Source: Rhizobium grahamii (GTDB lineage Bacteria; Pseudomonadota; Alphaproteobacteria; Rhizobiales; Rhizobiaceae). Taken from it: 64,000 bases of DNA. A model generated the notes under the pieces. It ran no database searches. It saw nothing but the letters and a program-made list of their open reading frames with translations, and was not told the DNA's origin. The stretch spans positions 3,636,001 to 3,700,000 of the forward strand of contig NZ_CP043498.1 in assembly GCF_009498215.1 (NCBI RefSeq), read 5' to 3'. Below are positions 36,878 through 49,157 of the stretch, piece by piece. How positions within the stretch are numbered: the first letter of the stretch is position 1; each line of letters starts with the position of its first letter. The translations under genes were made by a program, and so were the position numbers.

Positions 36878-37696
36878 GTGACGAACGATCTCGAAAATCT
36901 GACGGCGGAAGCCGGGCTGAAGGAAGCGGACGTGCCTGTCCTGCTCGCAGCCCTGCTGAGCAGTTCGCGACGCGTCGAGCGCGTGGCGCTGTCGAGCGGT
37001 GCCGTCTGGATCAAGCGCTATGGCACCGAGCGCGCATCGCGCTGGGTGAGCCTGCAGCGCATGCTCGCCAATCTCATCAAGGCGCCGTTTCTCCGTCCGT
37101 CGCCGCTTCTCGGCGACGAGGGCATGGCGGCGCGCGAGATGCGCCGCGTCGCGCAGTTTTCCGCGCAGGACGTTCCGACGGCCCGCGTCCTCTATTCTTC
37201 CGGTGCGGCCATCGTGTTCACCGATGTCGGCGATACCGTCGATCGCCAGCTCCATCATGTGCTGAATAACGATCCTGTTGCCCACGATAATATGCTTGTC
37301 CATTGCGCCGCCGAGCTTGGCCGACTGCATTCAAAAGGCCTGTGCCACGGTCGGCCCTATCCGCGCGACATGTTCCTGAAGGACGGCCGCGTCGGCTTCA
37401 TGGATTTCGAGGAAGAGCCCGATCGGGTGATGCCGCTGGAAGTCGCCCAGGCACGCGATATCTGGCTGCTCTTTTTGCAGGTCGCGACCCGCGCCAAGCT
37501 TGGCGGCAAAACGCACGACCGGGCCTACAAGGCCTGGGCCGATGTGGCGCCGGCAGCCGCCGTTGCCGAACTGCGCAAGCTTACAGGATTCCTGGGCGGC
37601 TTTTTATCCGCTGCCCGGTTGATTGGCCGCGTGCACATGGGTAGTGATCTGCGACGTTTCATCGTGGCGACCAGCTATCTGAAGCAAGTTTCGTGA
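36878..37696 (+). CDS. Kinase-like protein (Kdo/lipopolysaccharide or RIO type)
   Basis: 272 residues with a protein-kinase-like fold. A lysine in VWIKRYG could bind ATP. The catalytic-loop equivalent reads LCHGRPYPRDMFLKDGR with His-Gly in place of His-Arg-Asp, and the metal motif is FMDFEEEP in place of DFG. This pattern occurs in LPS core (Kdo/heptose) kinases and related small-molecule kinases. The substrate is unknown. The start is GTG 36878 with a weak upstream GAAGG. It sits between rplT and pheS, downstream of a terminator, so it is transcribed separately or by read-through. Confidence 0.7.
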   Translation: MTNDLENLTAEAGLKEADVPVLLAALLSSSRRVERVALSSGAVWIKRYGTERASRWVSLQRMLANLIKAPFLRPSPLLGDEGMAAREMRRVAQFSAQDVPTARVLYSSGAAIVFTDVGDTVDRQLHHVLNNDPVAHDNMLVHCAAELGRLHSKGLCHGRPYPRDMFLKDGRVGFMDFEEEPDRVMPLEVAQARDIWLLFLQVATRAKLGGKTHDRAYKAWADVAPAAAVAELRKLTGFLGGFLSAARLIGRVHMGSDLRRFIVATSYLKQVS

Positions 37697-37734
37697 ATTA
37701 TCGACAAGACTGACGCCCCGTGAGGCAGGAAAAG

Positions 37735-38817
37735 ATGACCGAACTCGAAACCCTGGAAAAGCAACTTCTGTCTGATGTGGCAGCCGCTGCCGACGAGCCG
37801 GCGATCGAAGCCGTGCGTGTCGGCGCACTCGGCAAGAAGGGTTCGGTCTCCGAGCTCCTGAAGACGCTCGGTTCGATGACGCCGGAAGAGCGCCAGACGC
37901 GCGGCGCGGCGATCAACGCGCTGAAGACTGTCGTGACCGAGGCGATCAACGCCCGCAAGGCCGATCTCAAGAAGGCGGCGATCGACGCCCGTCTGAAGGC
38001 CGAGACGGTCGATGTCTCGCTGCCGGTCCGCTCTTCGCCGGCCGAGCGCGGCCGCATCCATCCGATCAGCCAGATCATCGACGAGATCACCGCGATCTTC
38101 GGCGACATGGGCTTCTCGATCGCTGAAGGTCCCGATGTCGAGACCGACTATTACAATTTCACGGCGCTGAACTTCCCCGAAGGTCATCCGGCCCGCGAGA
38201 TGCACGACACCTTCTTCTTCAATCCGGACGAGAACGGCGAGCGCAAGGTGCTGCGCACGCACACCTCGCCGGTGCAGGTGCGCACCATGGAAGCGCAGAA
38301 GCCGCCGATCCGCATCATCATCCCCGGCAAGACCTACCGCCAGGACAGTGACGCCACGCACTCGCCGATGTTCCATCAGGTCGAGGGTCTCGTCGTCGAC
38401 AAGAAGGCCAATGTCGCCAACATCCGCTGGGTGCTGGAAGAGTTCTGCAAGACCTTCTTCGAGGTCGACAGCGTGACGATGCGCTTCCGCCCGTCCTTCT
38501 TCCCCTTCACCGAGCCGTCCTTCGAGGTCGACATCCAGTGCGACCGCTCCGGCCCGATCGTCAAGTTCGGCGAAGGCACCGACTGGATGGAGATCCTGGG
38601 CTGCGGCATGGTGCACCCGAACGTGCTGCGCGCCGGCGGTCTTGATCCCGACGAGTACCAGGGCTTTGCCTGGGGCATGGGCCTCGACCGCATCGCCATG
38701 CTGAAATACGGCATGCCCGACCTGCGCGACTTCTTCAACGCCGACGTCCGCTGGATGACCCATTACGGCTTCCGCCCGCTCGACATGCCGACGCTGTTCG
38801 GCGGTCTGAGCGCGTAA
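37735..38817 (+). CDS. pheS: Phenylalanyl-tRNA synthetase alpha subunit
   Basis: 360 residues. The N-terminal coiled coil contacts tRNA. The class II catalytic core includes motif 2 ([16 protein letters not shown]), the [10 protein letters not shown] segment, and motif 3 ([14 protein letters not shown]). ATG 37735 follows AGGAAAAG. It is 15 bases upstream of pheT; the two subunits form the alpha2-beta2 enzyme. Confidence 0.98.
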   Translation: MTELETLEKQLLSDVAAAADEPAIEAVRVGALGKKGSVSELLKTLGSMTPEERQTRGAAINALKTVVTEAINARKADLKKAAIDARLKAETVDVSLPVRSSPAERGRIHPISQIIDEITAIFGDMGFSIAEGPDVETDYYNFTALNFPEGHPAREMHDTFFFNPDENGERKVLRTHTSPVQVRTMEAQKPPIRIIIPGKTYRQDSDATHSPMFHQVEGLVVDKKANVANIRWVLEEFCKTFFEVDSVTMRFRPSFFPFTEPSFEVDIQCDRSGPIVKFGEGTDWMEILGCGMVHPNVLRAGGLDPDEYQGFAWGMGLDRIAMLKYGMPDLRDFFNADVRWMTHYGFRPLDMPTLFGGLSA

Positions 38818-38832
38818 GGGAGGATAGAGATC

Positions 38833-41268
38833 ATGAAGTTCACACTTTCCTGGCTGAAGGATCATCTGGAAACGGATGCGACCCTTGACGAAATCTGCAA
38901 GCGCCTGACCGAGATCGGCCTTGAGGTCGAGGATGTCGACGACAAGGCGGCCTACAAGCCCTTCGTCATCGCGCGGGTTCTGTCGGCTGAAAAGCATCCG
39001 GAGGCCGATCGCCTGAAGGTGCTGTCGGTCGATGCCGGTCCTGATGTGAACGGCGGCAAGCCGTTGCAGATCGTCTGCGGTGCGCCGAATGCCCGCGCCG
39101 GTCTCGTGGGCGCGCTGGCGCGGCCTGGCGATTATGTGCCGGGCATCGATGTCACGCTCGGCGTCGGCAAGATCAGAGGCGTCGAAAGCCAAGGCATGAT
39201 GTGCTCCGAAAAGGAGCTGAACATGTCCGACAGCCACGACGGCATCATCGATCTGCCCGCCGATGCGCCTGTCGGCACCTCTTTTGCCGCCTACGCTCAT
39301 CTCGACGATCCCATGATCGAGATCAACCTGACGCCGAACCGTCCGGATTGCACCTCGATCTACGGCATCGCCCGTGACCTGGCGGCATCAGGCCTCGGCA
39401 CGCTGAAGACACGGCCCGCGCCGTCCTTTGCCGTCGAAGGCGAAACGCCCGTCAAGGTGACGCTCGATCTCGATGACGAGAAGCTTTGCCCGGGCTTTGC
39501 GCTCCGCCTCGTGCGCGGTGTCAAGAACGGCCCGAGCCCGAAGTGGATGCAGCAGCGTCTGCTGGCGATCGGCCTCAGGCCCATCAACGCGCTCGTCGAC
39601 ATCACCAACTACATGACCTTCGACCAGGGTCGCCCGATGCACGTCTTCGACGCCGCCAAGGTCAAGGGCAACCTGACCGTCCGCCGCGCCAAGGATGGCG
39701 AAACGGTGCTGGCGCTCGATCAGCGCGAGTACAAGCTCAGCGCCAACAATGTCGTGATCACGGACGCCGATGGCATCGAGTCGATCGGCGGCATCATGGG
39801 CGGCGAGCATTCCGGCTGCGATGAGAACACCACCGACGTCCTGATCGAATCGGCGCTCTGGGATCCAATGAACATCGCCAAGTCGGGTCGCGGCCTCGGC
39901 ATCATCACCGATGCCCGCTACCGTTTCGAACGCGGCGTCGATCCTGAATACATGGTCCCGGGCCTCGAGCGCACAACCGAACTGGTCCTCGAACTCTGCG
40001 GCGGTACGGCGGCCAAGGCCGATGTCGTCGGCTACAAGGGCTATGAGCCCAAGATCGTCGATTTCCCCTTCTCCGAGGTCAAGCGCCTGACGGGGCTCGA
40101 GGTCTCGACGGACGAGAGCGCCGAAATCCTGACGCGCCTCGGCTTCAAGGTCACCGGTTCCGGCGAGCGCGTCTCGGTCTCGGTTCCCTCCTGGCGCCCC
40201 GATGTCGACGGCAAGGCCGATCTCGTCGAGGAAGTCATGCGCATCCACGGCGTCGACAACATCAAGCCCGCGCCGTTGGAAAGCCATGCTGAAGTCAACG
40301 GCAAGATCCTGACGACGCTGCAGATCCGCACCCGCACCGCCAAGCGCGCGCTCGCCTCGCGCGGAATGCTGGAGGCCGTCACCTGGTCGTTCATCTCCGA
40401 AGATCAGGCAAAGCTCTTCGGCGGCGGCTCGCCGGCGCTGAAGCTTGCCAACCCGATCGCTGCGGATATGTCCGACATGCGCCCATCGCTGCTGCCGGGC
40501 CTGCTCAGCGCCGCCCAGCGCAATGCCGACAAGGGCTACGGTGACGTCGCGATCTTCGAAGTCTCCGGCACCTATGAGAACGATCGCCCCGAGGGGCAGC
40601 GCCGCGTTGCCGGTGGTGTCCGTCGTGGCACCGCCTCGCTTGCCGGCGCCGGCCGCATGTGGCTGAACGCCGCCAAGGGCGGCGGCAAGCCGGTCGACGT
40701 CTTCGACGCCAAGGCCGATGCGCTTGCCGTGATCGAAGCCTGCGGCCTGCCGATGGGCAACATCCAGATCGAACAGGGTGGACCTGATTGGTACCACCCC
40801 GGTCGTTCCGGCACGATCAAGATGGGCCCGAAGGTCATTCTCGGCTATTTCGGCGAGTTCCATCCCTTGACGCTGGAAGCGCTTGACGTGTCAGGCGCGC
40901 TCTCGGGCTTCGAAGTCTATATCGACGCCATGGCCGAGCCGAAGAAGAAGGCGACCCGCACCAAGCCGGCGCTGGAGCTTTCGCCGTTCCAGGCCGTCAA
41001 GCGCGACTTTGCCTTCGTCGTCGACAAGTCGGTGGAAGCAGGCGCGATCATCAAGGCAGCGACCGGTGCAGACCGCAAGCTCGTCACCGGTGTCAACGTC
41101 TTCGACATCTTCGAAGGCCCGTCGCTCGGTGAAGGCAAGAAGTCGGTGGCGATCGAGGTTCAGATCCAGCCGGTGGACCGCACGCTCACCGACGAGGATT
41201 TCGAAGCACTGACGCAGAAGATCGTTGCCAGCGTGACGAAATTCACCGGCGGCGTCCTCAGAGCCTGA
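38833..41268 (+). CDS. pheT: Phenylalanyl-tRNA synthetase beta subunit
   Basis: 811 residues, normal for the bacterial form. In order: an EMAP-type tRNA-binding domain (about 40-150, [16 protein letters not shown]), the B3/B4 editing domain, the B5 domain (about 400-475), the catalytic-like core, and a C-terminal ferredoxin-fold anticodon-binding domain (from about 715, [15 protein letters not shown]). ATG 38833 follows GGGAGGAT. Confidence 0.98.
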   Translation: MKFTLSWLKDHLETDATLDEICKRLTEIGLEVEDVDDKAAYKPFVIARVLSAEKHPEADRLKVLSVDAGPDVNGGKPLQIVCGAPNARAGLVGALARPGDYVPGIDVTLGVGKIRGVESQGMMCSEKELNMSDSHDGIIDLPADAPVGTSFAAYAHLDDPMIEINLTPNRPDCTSIYGIARDLAASGLGTLKTRPAPSFAVEGETPVKVTLDLDDEKLCPGFALRLVRGVKNGPSPKWMQQRLLAIGLRPINALVDITNYMTFDQGRPMHVFDAAKVKGNLTVRRAKDGETVLALDQREYKLSANNVVITDADGIESIGGIMGGEHSGCDENTTDVLIESALWDPMNIAKSGRGLGIITDARYRFERGVDPEYMVPGLERTTELVLELCGGTAAKADVVGYKGYEPKIVDFPFSEVKRLTGLEVSTDESAEILTRLGFKVTGSGERVSVSVPSWRPDVDGKADLVEEVMRIHGVDNIKPAPLESHAEVNGKILTTLQIRTRTAKRALASRGMLEAVTWSFISEDQAKLFGGGSPALKLANPIAADMSDMRPSLLPGLLSAAQRNADKGYGDVAIFEVSGTYENDRPEGQRRVAGGVRRGTASLAGAGRMWLNAAKGGGKPVDVFDAKADALAVIEACGLPMGNIQIEQGGPDWYHPGRSGTIKMGPKVILGYFGEFHPLTLEALDVSGALSGFEVYIDAMAEPKKKATRTKPALELSPFQAVKRDFAFVVDKSVEAGAIIKAATGADRKLVTGVNVFDIFEGPSLGEGKKSVAIEVQIQPVDRTLTDEDFEALTQKIVASVTKFTGGVLRA

Positions 41269-41289
41269 GGCGCATGATCTCTTGATGCG

Positions 41290-41318
41290 AAAAGCCGGCG
41301 ATCGCCTCGCCGGCTTTT
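41290..41318. terminator. Bidirectional terminator after pheT
   Basis: AAAAGCCGGCG and CGCCGGCTTTT form an 11-bp perfect stem with a seven-base loop, between pheT and a convergent gene whose stop codon begins at the next base. Confidence 0.85.
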
Positions 41319-41678
41319 CTATGCGTGGAGATAGTAGAGCTTGTTGACGATCGTCCAGCGGCCCTGGATCTTCAGCATCGAGAGATAGTCGGTAAAGCGC
41401 ATGCCGGCGAAATCGTCGCTGACTTTCACGCTCGCCGCATCGCCGATGATGTCGAGCATCTGGATGTCCATATGCGGCTGCGTCGTGGGCGGCGCGGCGC
41501 CCTCGGCGACGATCGCGGCGATGAATTCGTCGCGGCTCAGCCATTCGACGGCGTTTTCATAGTGTCCGATGATGGCGCATTGCGGATGAAAGGCCTTCCG
41601 CAATGCCGCTTCGTTCGCGAAGGTCATGCCCTCGACGTAGAGATGGACGACTGCTTCGATTGCTTGCTGGTCCGACAT
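41319..41678 (-). CDS. NTF2/SnoaL-like (lumazine-binding-type) small protein
   Basis: 119 residues with the alpha+beta cone pattern of the NTF2-like superfamily. A helical N-terminus (AIEAVVHLYVEGMTFANEAALRKAF) comes first. FHPQC and alternating strands follow, and a final ...MLKIQGRWTIVNKLYYLH strand closes the fold. Such proteins are small-molecule isomerases, dehydratases or carriers, and nothing here tells which. ATG 41678 is preceded by a GAGGTGAAGC ribosome site. Confidence 0.75.
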   Translation of the reverse strand: MSDQQAIEAVVHLYVEGMTFANEAALRKAFHPQCAIIGHYENAVEWLSRDEFIAAIVAEGAAPPTTQPHMDIQMLDIIGDAASVKVSDDFAGMRFTDYLSMLKIQGRWTIVNKLYYLHA

Positions 41679-41773
41679 GCTTCACCTCGCCAGAACATGT
41701 CCTTAGCATAGTGCAGGGACCGCTTGCGGCAAGGCCGAAGAAGGGTGCGGGCCAGCATCCGAAGCGTCAACCT

Positions 41774-43779
<2,006 letters not shown>

Positions 43780-43781
43780 GG

Positions 43782-43809
43782 CGGAGGGATGCCTGGCGGC
43801 ATCCACTCC
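43782..43809. terminator. Hairpin between convergent LysR and DUF892 genes
   Basis: GGATGCC and GGCATCC (loop TGGC) are extended by CGGAG/CTCCG. There is no T-run on either strand, so the termination function is uncertain. Confidence 0.35.
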
Positions 43810-43823
43810 GACAGAGCGGGCAA

Positions 43824-44318
43824 TCAGGCCGCTGCCTTCTGGTTCGCGGCCGTCGTGGCGAGCTGCGTCAGGGTCTTGTCCGTTGCCGCTTCCTCCTGCA
43901 GCGTCTTATCGAGCAGAGCGACGACATCCTTCTTGCCGAGCGTCTGCGCCCAGGTCTTCAGCGTGCCGTAGCGGGCGATCTCGTAGTGTTCGACCGCCTG
44001 CGCCGCGGAGATGAGACCGGCATCGATCGCCGGCGAACCCTTGAACTCCTCGATGATCTCCTCGCCTTCGGCAATGATCCCCTGGATCGCCTCGCAGGTC
44101 TTGCCCTGGGCGCGTTTGCCGACGAGTTCGAAGACTTCCTGCAGGCGTTCGACGTGACCTTCCGTCTGCTCGCGATGCTTTTCGAAGCCGGCCTTCAGCT
44201 CCTGCGATTGCGCCGCCCGCGCCATTTTTGGCAGGGCGCGCAGGATCTGCCGTTCGGCAAAATAGATGTCCTTCAGCGTATCGTAGAATAGATCGTCGAG
44301 GGTCTTTTCCTTGGCCAT
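43824..44318 (-). CDS. DUF892 (YciE-type) ferritin-like protein
   Basis: 164 residues of the DUF892 family, four-helix ferritin-like proteins induced by stress in several bacteria. Recognisable parts are LDDLFYDTLKDIYFAERQILRALPKMA at the N-terminus, the HREQTEGHVERLQEVFE helix with Glu/His ligands, and the later AVEHYEIARYGTL helix. The tail is Ala-rich. ATG 44318 behind GGGATGAG gives the usual start; a longer open frame exists but looks non-coding. Confidence 0.9.
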   Translation of the reverse strand: MAKEKTLDDLFYDTLKDIYFAERQILRALPKMARAAQSQELKAGFEKHREQTEGHVERLQEVFELVGKRAQGKTCEAIQGIIAEGEEIIEEFKGSPAIDAGLISAAQAVEHYEIARYGTLKTWAQTLGKKDVVALLDKTLQEEAATDKTLTQLATTAANQKAAA

Positions 44319-44460
44319 TGTCTCATCCCTTGTTGTGTGAAGAACCGCGAAGCGGCCGAGGGGGTAAGATGAGAAGGCGCTAATTGTTCCTGTCGTTTTT
44401 CGGGTTGCGCGGATCGCCAGGGACGGCAGACTGACGCTGGTCAAACCACAGGAGCCTTGC

Positions 44461-45078
44461 GTGAAGAAACCTGGATCGATGAAGGGCCTGGAAGAGCTCG
44501 GGCGCGTGCGGCTTTCGAAGAATTTCTTCTTTCGCGATTTCCTGCACTCCGAAATCGCCGATTTCTACCGCATCCCGAATATCCCCGAGAATCCCGATCT
44601 GGCGATCGAGGCGGGGAGGCGGCTTTGCGAGGAGCTGCTGGAACCGCTGCAGGCGACCTTCGGGCGGCTGCACATCCGCTCGGGCTATCGCTCGACCGAG
44701 GTCAACCAGTTCGGCAACCGCAACAATCTCAACTGCTCGTCAAACGCTGCCACAGCGGCCGATCACATCTGGGACCTTCGCGATTTCGATGGCTGCATGG
44801 GGGCGACCGCCTGCGTGGTCGTGCCGTGGATGATCGATAATTACAGGAACGAGGACGACTGGCAGCGGCTTGCCTGGTGGATCCACGATCATCTGCCCTA
44901 TGCGGCACTCTGCTTCTTCCCGAAACTCTGGGCCTTCAACATCCAGTGGCGCGAGCGACCGCGCCGCGTCATCCAGAGCTATGTCAGGCCGCGCGGCATA
45001 TTGACGAAGCCGGGGATGGAAAACTGGGAGGGCAGCCACGCCGGGTTCTACGAGGGCTTCCCGCCGCTCAGAAGTTGA
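44461..45078 (+). CDS. Peptidase M15-like hypothetical protein
   Basis: 205 residues without a signal peptide. The central part (LHIRSGYRSTEVNQFGN..., then AATAADHIWDL) resembles the D,D-carboxypeptidase/hedgehog (M15) fold, where such segments hold zinc ligands. The second His/Glu motif is not obvious, so activity is uncertain. It starts with GTG 44461, supported by CAGGAG. Its end overlaps the convergent GNAT gene by 11 bases. Confidence 0.65.
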   Translation: MKKPGSMKGLEELGRVRLSKNFFFRDFLHSEIADFYRIPNIPENPDLAIEAGRRLCEELLEPLQATFGRLHIRSGYRSTEVNQFGNRNNLNCSSNAATAADHIWDLRDFDGCMGATACVVVPWMIDNYRNEDDWQRLAWWIHDHLPYAALCFFPKLWAFNIQWRERPRRVIQSYVRPRGILTKPGMENWEGSHAGFYEGFPPLRS

Positions 45079-45511
45079 TGCGGTAGCGAATGTGCCCGTC
45101 GTTTTCGACGTAGCTGTCGTAGAGCGCCCGCGCCGTTCTGTTCTGCTCGCTGGTGTGCCAGTAGAGGCGCGACCAGCCGTTCTTGCTGCAGAGCGAAACG
45201 AGGTCGTCCATCAAGGCACGGCCGACGCCTTTGCCGCGCGCGGCCGGATCGACGAACAGGTCTTCCAGATAACAGTCCTTGCCACGGATCCACGTACCTT
45301 CATGCGTCAGGCTGAGCGTGAAGCCCATCACCTTGCCGTCCACTTCGGCAACGCGCATGAAAATCGCCGACGCCGGATCGAAGATCCGGCGCCACGTTGC
45401 ATCGGTGATATCAGGATCGACCGTGACTTCGTAGAAGGCGAGGTAATCGGCCCAAAGCGCGCGCCAGCGCGCTTCGTCCTCGGGCTTTGCATCGCGGATC
45501 GTCACGGTCAT
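45068..45511 (-). CDS. GNAT family N-acetyltransferase
   Basis: 147 residues. The acetyl-CoA-binding motif is LFVDPAARGKGVGRALM (RxxGxG). It is followed by YWHTSEQNRTARALYDSY, typical of small GNAT enzymes such as spermidine/amino-group acetyltransferases. The substrate is unknown. It is 13 bases downstream of the aldo/keto reductase gene on the same strand, so the two may be co-transcribed. Confidence 0.9.
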   Translation of the reverse strand: MTVTIRDAKPEDEARWRALWADYLAFYEVTVDPDITDATWRRIFDPASAIFMRVAEVDGKVMGFTLSLTHEGTWIRGKDCYLEDLFVDPAARGKGVGRALMDDLVSLCSKNGWSRLYWHTSEQNRTARALYDSYVENDGHIRYRINF

Positions 45512-45524
45512 CGCATGGCTCCCG

Positions 45525-46472
45525 TCAGGCGCCGGCCTTGTCGAGCAGCGCCATTGCGTCGTCGGAGAGCGAAAGTGTCGCCGACTTCGTCAGGCTGTCA
45601 AGCTGCGACAGGCTGGTGGCGCTGGCGATCGGCGCCGTCACGCCCTTCTTCCGGAGCAGCCAGGCAAGAGCGATCTCGGCCGGCTTGGCGGCGGTTTCCG
45701 CCGCGACCTTGTCGAGGGCAGCAAGGATCTTCAGCCCCTTGTCGTCGAGATAGGCAGCTGCCTTGCCACCGCGTGCCTTGCCCTCGGTATCGGCCTTGCT
45801 GCGATACTTGCCGGAGAGGAAGCCCGCCGCGAGGCTGAAATAGGTGATGACGCCGATGTCTTCCTTGACGCAGAGGTCGGCCAGCGGGCCCTCGAACGGA
45901 GCGCGGTCGTAGAGATTGTATTCCGGCTGGATCACGTCGTAGCGCGGCACGCCGGCCTTCTCGGCGGCGTCGAAGGACGCCTGAAGCTGTGTGGCGTCGA
46001 GATTGGAGCAGCCGATCGCGCGGATCTTGCCCTGTTGCTTCAGCTTGGCAAAGGCGCCGAGCGTTTCTTCATAGGGCGTGTTCTCGTCAGGCCAATGGGA
46101 GAGGTAGAGATCGATATAGTCAGTCTGCAGCCGGCGCAGCGAATCCTCGACTGCCTTCAGGATATAGGTTTCCTTCAGCGTCTTGCCCTGGCCCATGTCG
46201 GAGCCGACCTTGGTGATGATCACAGCCTTGTCACGGGAGACCTTGCCGCGCTTCAGCCACTTGCCGATGATTTCCTCGGAATCGCCGCCTTTGTTACCGG
46301 GCACCCAGGCCGAATAGACATCGGCCGTGTCGATCGTGTTGAATCCCGCGTCGAAGAAGGCGTCGAGAATGTCGAAGGACGTCTTCTCGTCGGCGGTCCA
46401 GCCGAAGACGTTGCCGCCGAAGACGATCGGGGCGATCGAAAGGTCAGTTTTTCCAAGACGGCGCATATCCAT
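45525..46472 (-). CDS. Aldo/keto reductase
   Basis: 315 residues. The catalytic set is present: Asp/Tyr in NTIDTADVYS, Lys in VIITKVG, His in YLSHWPDE. The C-terminal cofactor segment is ASATSLSQLDSL. It differs clearly from the other aldo/keto reductase in the window and is not a recent duplicate. ATG 46472 follows GGAGAGCGCC. It is divergent from the Gfo/Idh/MocA gene. Confidence 0.93.
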   Translation of the reverse strand: MDMRRLGKTDLSIAPIVFGGNVFGWTADEKTSFDILDAFFDAGFNTIDTADVYSAWVPGNKGGDSEEIIGKWLKRGKVSRDKAVIITKVGSDMGQGKTLKETYILKAVEDSLRRLQTDYIDLYLSHWPDENTPYEETLGAFAKLKQQGKIRAIGCSNLDATQLQASFDAAEKAGVPRYDVIQPEYNLYDRAPFEGPLADLCVKEDIGVITYFSLAAGFLSGKYRSKADTEGKARGGKAAAYLDDKGLKILAALDKVAAETAAKPAEIALAWLLRKKGVTAPIASATSLSQLDSLTKSATLSLSDDAMALLDKAGA

Positions 46473-46653
46473 GGCGCTCTCCTAAAGTGCTGAATTGATT
46501 GAAATCCATGACGCGACAGAACGCCGCCGGGAGGTAACCTAGCGCGGCCATGGCTGAATGGAAACCTGCTCCTCGAATTGTGATCGCGCCATTGCTTCAC
46601 GCCCGCCGCCTCACTAAGGTTGCGCAAAAATCAAACTGGGAGAGGACAGGGCT

Positions 46654-47640
46654 ATGCTGCGTTTTGGTATTCTTTCGACCGCGAAGATTGGCCGCGAACT
46701 CGTCGTTCCTGCCATCCAGGACGCGGAGAACTGTGTCGTGACGGCAGTTGCCAGCCGCGATCTCGGCCGGGCCCGCGAGATGGCCGATCGCTTTTCCGTT
46801 CCGCACGCCTTCGGCTCCTACGAGGAGATGCTGGCTTCCGACAAGATCGACGCCGTCTACATCCCGCTGCCGACCTCGCAGCACGTCGAGTGGACCATCA
46901 AGGCCGCCGACGCCGGCAAGCACGTGCTTTGCGAAAAGCCGATTGCGCTGAAGGCCGATGAGATCGACAGCCTGATCGCCGCTCGCGACCGCAACAAGGT
47001 TCTCATCACCGAGGCCTATATGGTCACCTACACGCCGGTTTGGCGGAAGGTGCGCTCGCTGATCGCGGATGGCGCAATCGGCACGCTGCTGCATGTCCAG
47101 GGCGCGTTCACCTATTTCAACCGCGACCCCGGCAACATGCGCAACATTCCCGAGCTCGGTGGCGGGGCGCTTCCCGATATCGGCGTCTACCCGACGATCG
47201 CCACCCGCTTCACGACAGGCAAGGAGCCGCTGCGCGTCCAGGCCGTCACCCGTCGCGACCCGGAATTCGGCACGGACATCTATTCGAGCGTCAAGGCCGA
47301 CTTCGGCGATTTCGAACTGACCTTCTACGTCGCCACGCAGATGGCGAACCGTCAGGTCATGGTCTTCCACGGCACGGATGGCTTTATCGAGGTGAAGTCG
47401 CCCTTCAACGCCGACCGCTGGGGTGCCGAGGAAATCGAGCTGACCAACCGCAGCCACAATGAATCGACCATCTTCCGCTTCCCTGACAGCCGCCAGTACA
47501 AGCGGGAAGCCGAAGCCTTCGCGCGGGCTGCCAAGGGAGAGAACGAAGAGATCGTCACGCTGGAGAGCTCGAAGCTCAGCCAGAAGTTCATCGATTCAAT
47601 CTATCGCGCCAGCGAGAAGGACGGCTGGGAGCCGGTCTGA
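46654..47640 (+). CDS. Gfo/Idh/MocA family oxidoreductase
   Basis: 328 residues. The N-terminal Rossmann fold is [17 protein letters not shown], an unusual GxxxxxxI form common in this family. [10 protein letters not shown] carries the catalytic Lys. The substrate domain is C-terminal, with [12 protein letters not shown]. The substrate is probably a sugar, inositol or trans-dihydrodiol; nothing narrows it. It ends on the base before a convergent GtrA gene. Confidence 0.92.
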   Translation: MLRFGILSTAKIGRELVVPAIQDAENCVVTAVASRDLGRAREMADRFSVPHAFGSYEEMLASDKIDAVYIPLPTSQHVEWTIKAADAGKHVLCEKPIALKADEIDSLIAARDRNKVLITEAYMVTYTPVWRKVRSLIADGAIGTLLHVQGAFTYFNRDPGNMRNIPELGGGALPDIGVYPTIATRFTTGKEPLRVQAVTRRDPEFGTDIYSSVKADFGDFELTFYVATQMANRQVMVFHGTDGFIEVKSPFNADRWGAEEIELTNRSHNESTIFRFPDSRQYKREAEAFARAAKGENEEIVTLESSKLSQKFIDSIYRASEKDGWEPV

Positions 47641-48018
47641 TCAATCGCCCCGGAAAACGAAGCGGGAATAGCCGAAGAAGCTGAAAAGCGTCGATGCGGC
47701 GGTGGAGAGCACCATCGCCGCCAGCGGTTGCAGGTCCGGCAGCCGCAGCAGCAGCGCCGAATAGAGCCCGTAGTTCACCAACGCCGCCGTCACCCCGACG
47801 GAGCCGTAGCGAAACCCCTCGACCGCCAGCGAATGGCGCGATGGTTCGAAGGTGAATGTGCGGTTGAAAACCCAGGTCGTCGCCATCGCCACGGCGATCG
47901 CGATCAGCCTGGAGATGAACGGACCGAGTGCCGTCAGATGCAGCAGCAGGCTGAGCAAGCCGGCATCGACCACGAAGCCGAGGCCGCCTGCCATGCCAAA
48001 GCGCAAGAGCTTTCTCAT
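47641..48018 (-). CDS. GtrA family membrane protein
   Basis: 125 residues, four predicted membrane helices, starting MRKLLRFGMAGGLGFVVDAGLL. GtrA-type proteins help move lipid-linked sugars across the inner membrane. The start overlaps the glycosyltransferase stop in an ATGA junction, so the two work together: the transferase charges a polyprenyl phosphate and GtrA probably flips it. Confidence 0.9.
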   Translation of the reverse strand: MRKLLRFGMAGGLGFVVDAGLLSLLLHLTALGPFISRLIAIAVAMATTWVFNRTFTFEPSRHSLAVEGFRYGSVGVTAALVNYGLYSALLLRLPDLQPLAAMVLSTAASTLFSFFGYSRFVFRGD

Positions 48019-49028
48019 GCCGCGCCCGTCTTCCGGGCGCGGGGAATACGGATCGCCGCGTCATCGGATGTCGTCACCGCCTGCTCGGCAACAAGCGGTT
48101 TCGAAAGACCCATGTAGTGGATCCGAAGCTGCTCGGCGCGGGCGCGAGACACGGAATCGAGGATGACGCCGGCCGTGAACATCATGAACGATACCATCAT
48201 CAGCGCCATCGACAGCACCCATGTCGGCATCCGGCTGACGAGGCCTGTCTGGAAATATTCGGCGAGCACCGGCGTCATGAAGACAAGGCTGCCTGCCATG
48301 AAGGCGCCGCTGATGATGCTGAAGAAGGCAAAAGGTCGCGTCTCCTTCATCAGCATCGCAAACATCCAGAGGATCTTGGCGCCATCCTTGAAGGTCGAAA
48401 GCTTCGAGTGCGATCCCTCCGGCCGGCGGCCGTAGTCCAGTTCCAGTTCGGTTACCGGCAGCTTCAGCCGCGAGGCATGCACCGACATCTCGGTCTCGAT
48501 CTCGAACCCGCCGGAAACCGCGGGAAAGCTCTTGACGAAACGGCGCGAGAAGACGCGGTAGCCCGAGAAGATATCGGTAAAGTCGGTGCCGAAGATGGCG
48601 CGATAGAGAACGTTGAAGATGCGGTTTCCGAACGCATGGCCCTGACGCCCCGCGTCGGCATGCACGCCCCGGCGCGTACCCACGACCATGTCGGAGCGCT
48701 CGGTCAGCATCGTGCGGATCAGTTCTTCCGCATCATCAGGCGAATAGGTGCCGTCGCCATCCGCCATCACGTAGATGTCGGCATCGATATCGGCGAACAT
48801 GCGGCGGACGACATGGCCTTTGCCCTGGCGCCGTTCGCGAACGACATGGGCGCCTGATAGCATCGCATGCAGCGCGGTCCCGTCGGTCGAGTTGTTGTCG
48901 TAGACATAGATGCGCGCATCCGGCAGGGCGGCGCGGAAGCCGCGCACAACGTCAGCGATCGTCGCCGCCTCGTTGTAGCACGGTAGCAATACTGCAACGC
49001 TCATCGTGTCGTTACGCGATCCAATCAT
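48015..49028 (-). CDS. GT2 polyprenyl-phosphate glycosyltransferase
   Basis: 337 residues. The GT-A domain starts VAVLLPCYNEAATIADVV. It has the Asp of YVYDNNSTDGT and the metal-binding DGDGTYSPDD. Two C-terminal membrane helices follow (about 240-300). The type matches DPM1/GtrB-like enzymes that load a sugar on polyprenyl phosphate. ATG 49028 or ATG 49004 are both possible. It is divergent from the GT-C-like gene. Confidence 0.92.
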   Translation of the reverse strand: MIGSRNDTMSVAVLLPCYNEAATIADVVRGFRAALPDARIYVYDNNSTDGTALHAMLSGAHVVRERRQGKGHVVRRMFADIDADIYVMADGDGTYSPDDAEELIRTMLTERSDMVVGTRRGVHADAGRQGHAFGNRIFNVLYRAIFGTDFTDIFSGYRVFSRRFVKSFPAVSGGFEIETEMSVHASRLKLPVTELELDYGRRPEGSHSKLSTFKDGAKILWMFAMLMKETRPFAFFSIISGAFMAGSLVFMTPVLAEYFQTGLVSRMPTWVLSMALMMVSFMMFTAGVILDSVSRARAEQLRIHYMGLSKPLVAEQAVTTSDDAAIRIPRARKTGAA

Positions 49029-49157
49029 TGGTCCTACCCGTCGCGAGAAATTCCGCGAAAGCTTAAACGCCGGCCGTTAACAAGTAGCTATATCGCGGTG
49101 CTTTTGGCGGTCTTTTACGGTTTCTTGATATGCGGCCCGTAAGGTCGTCCAAACTCA

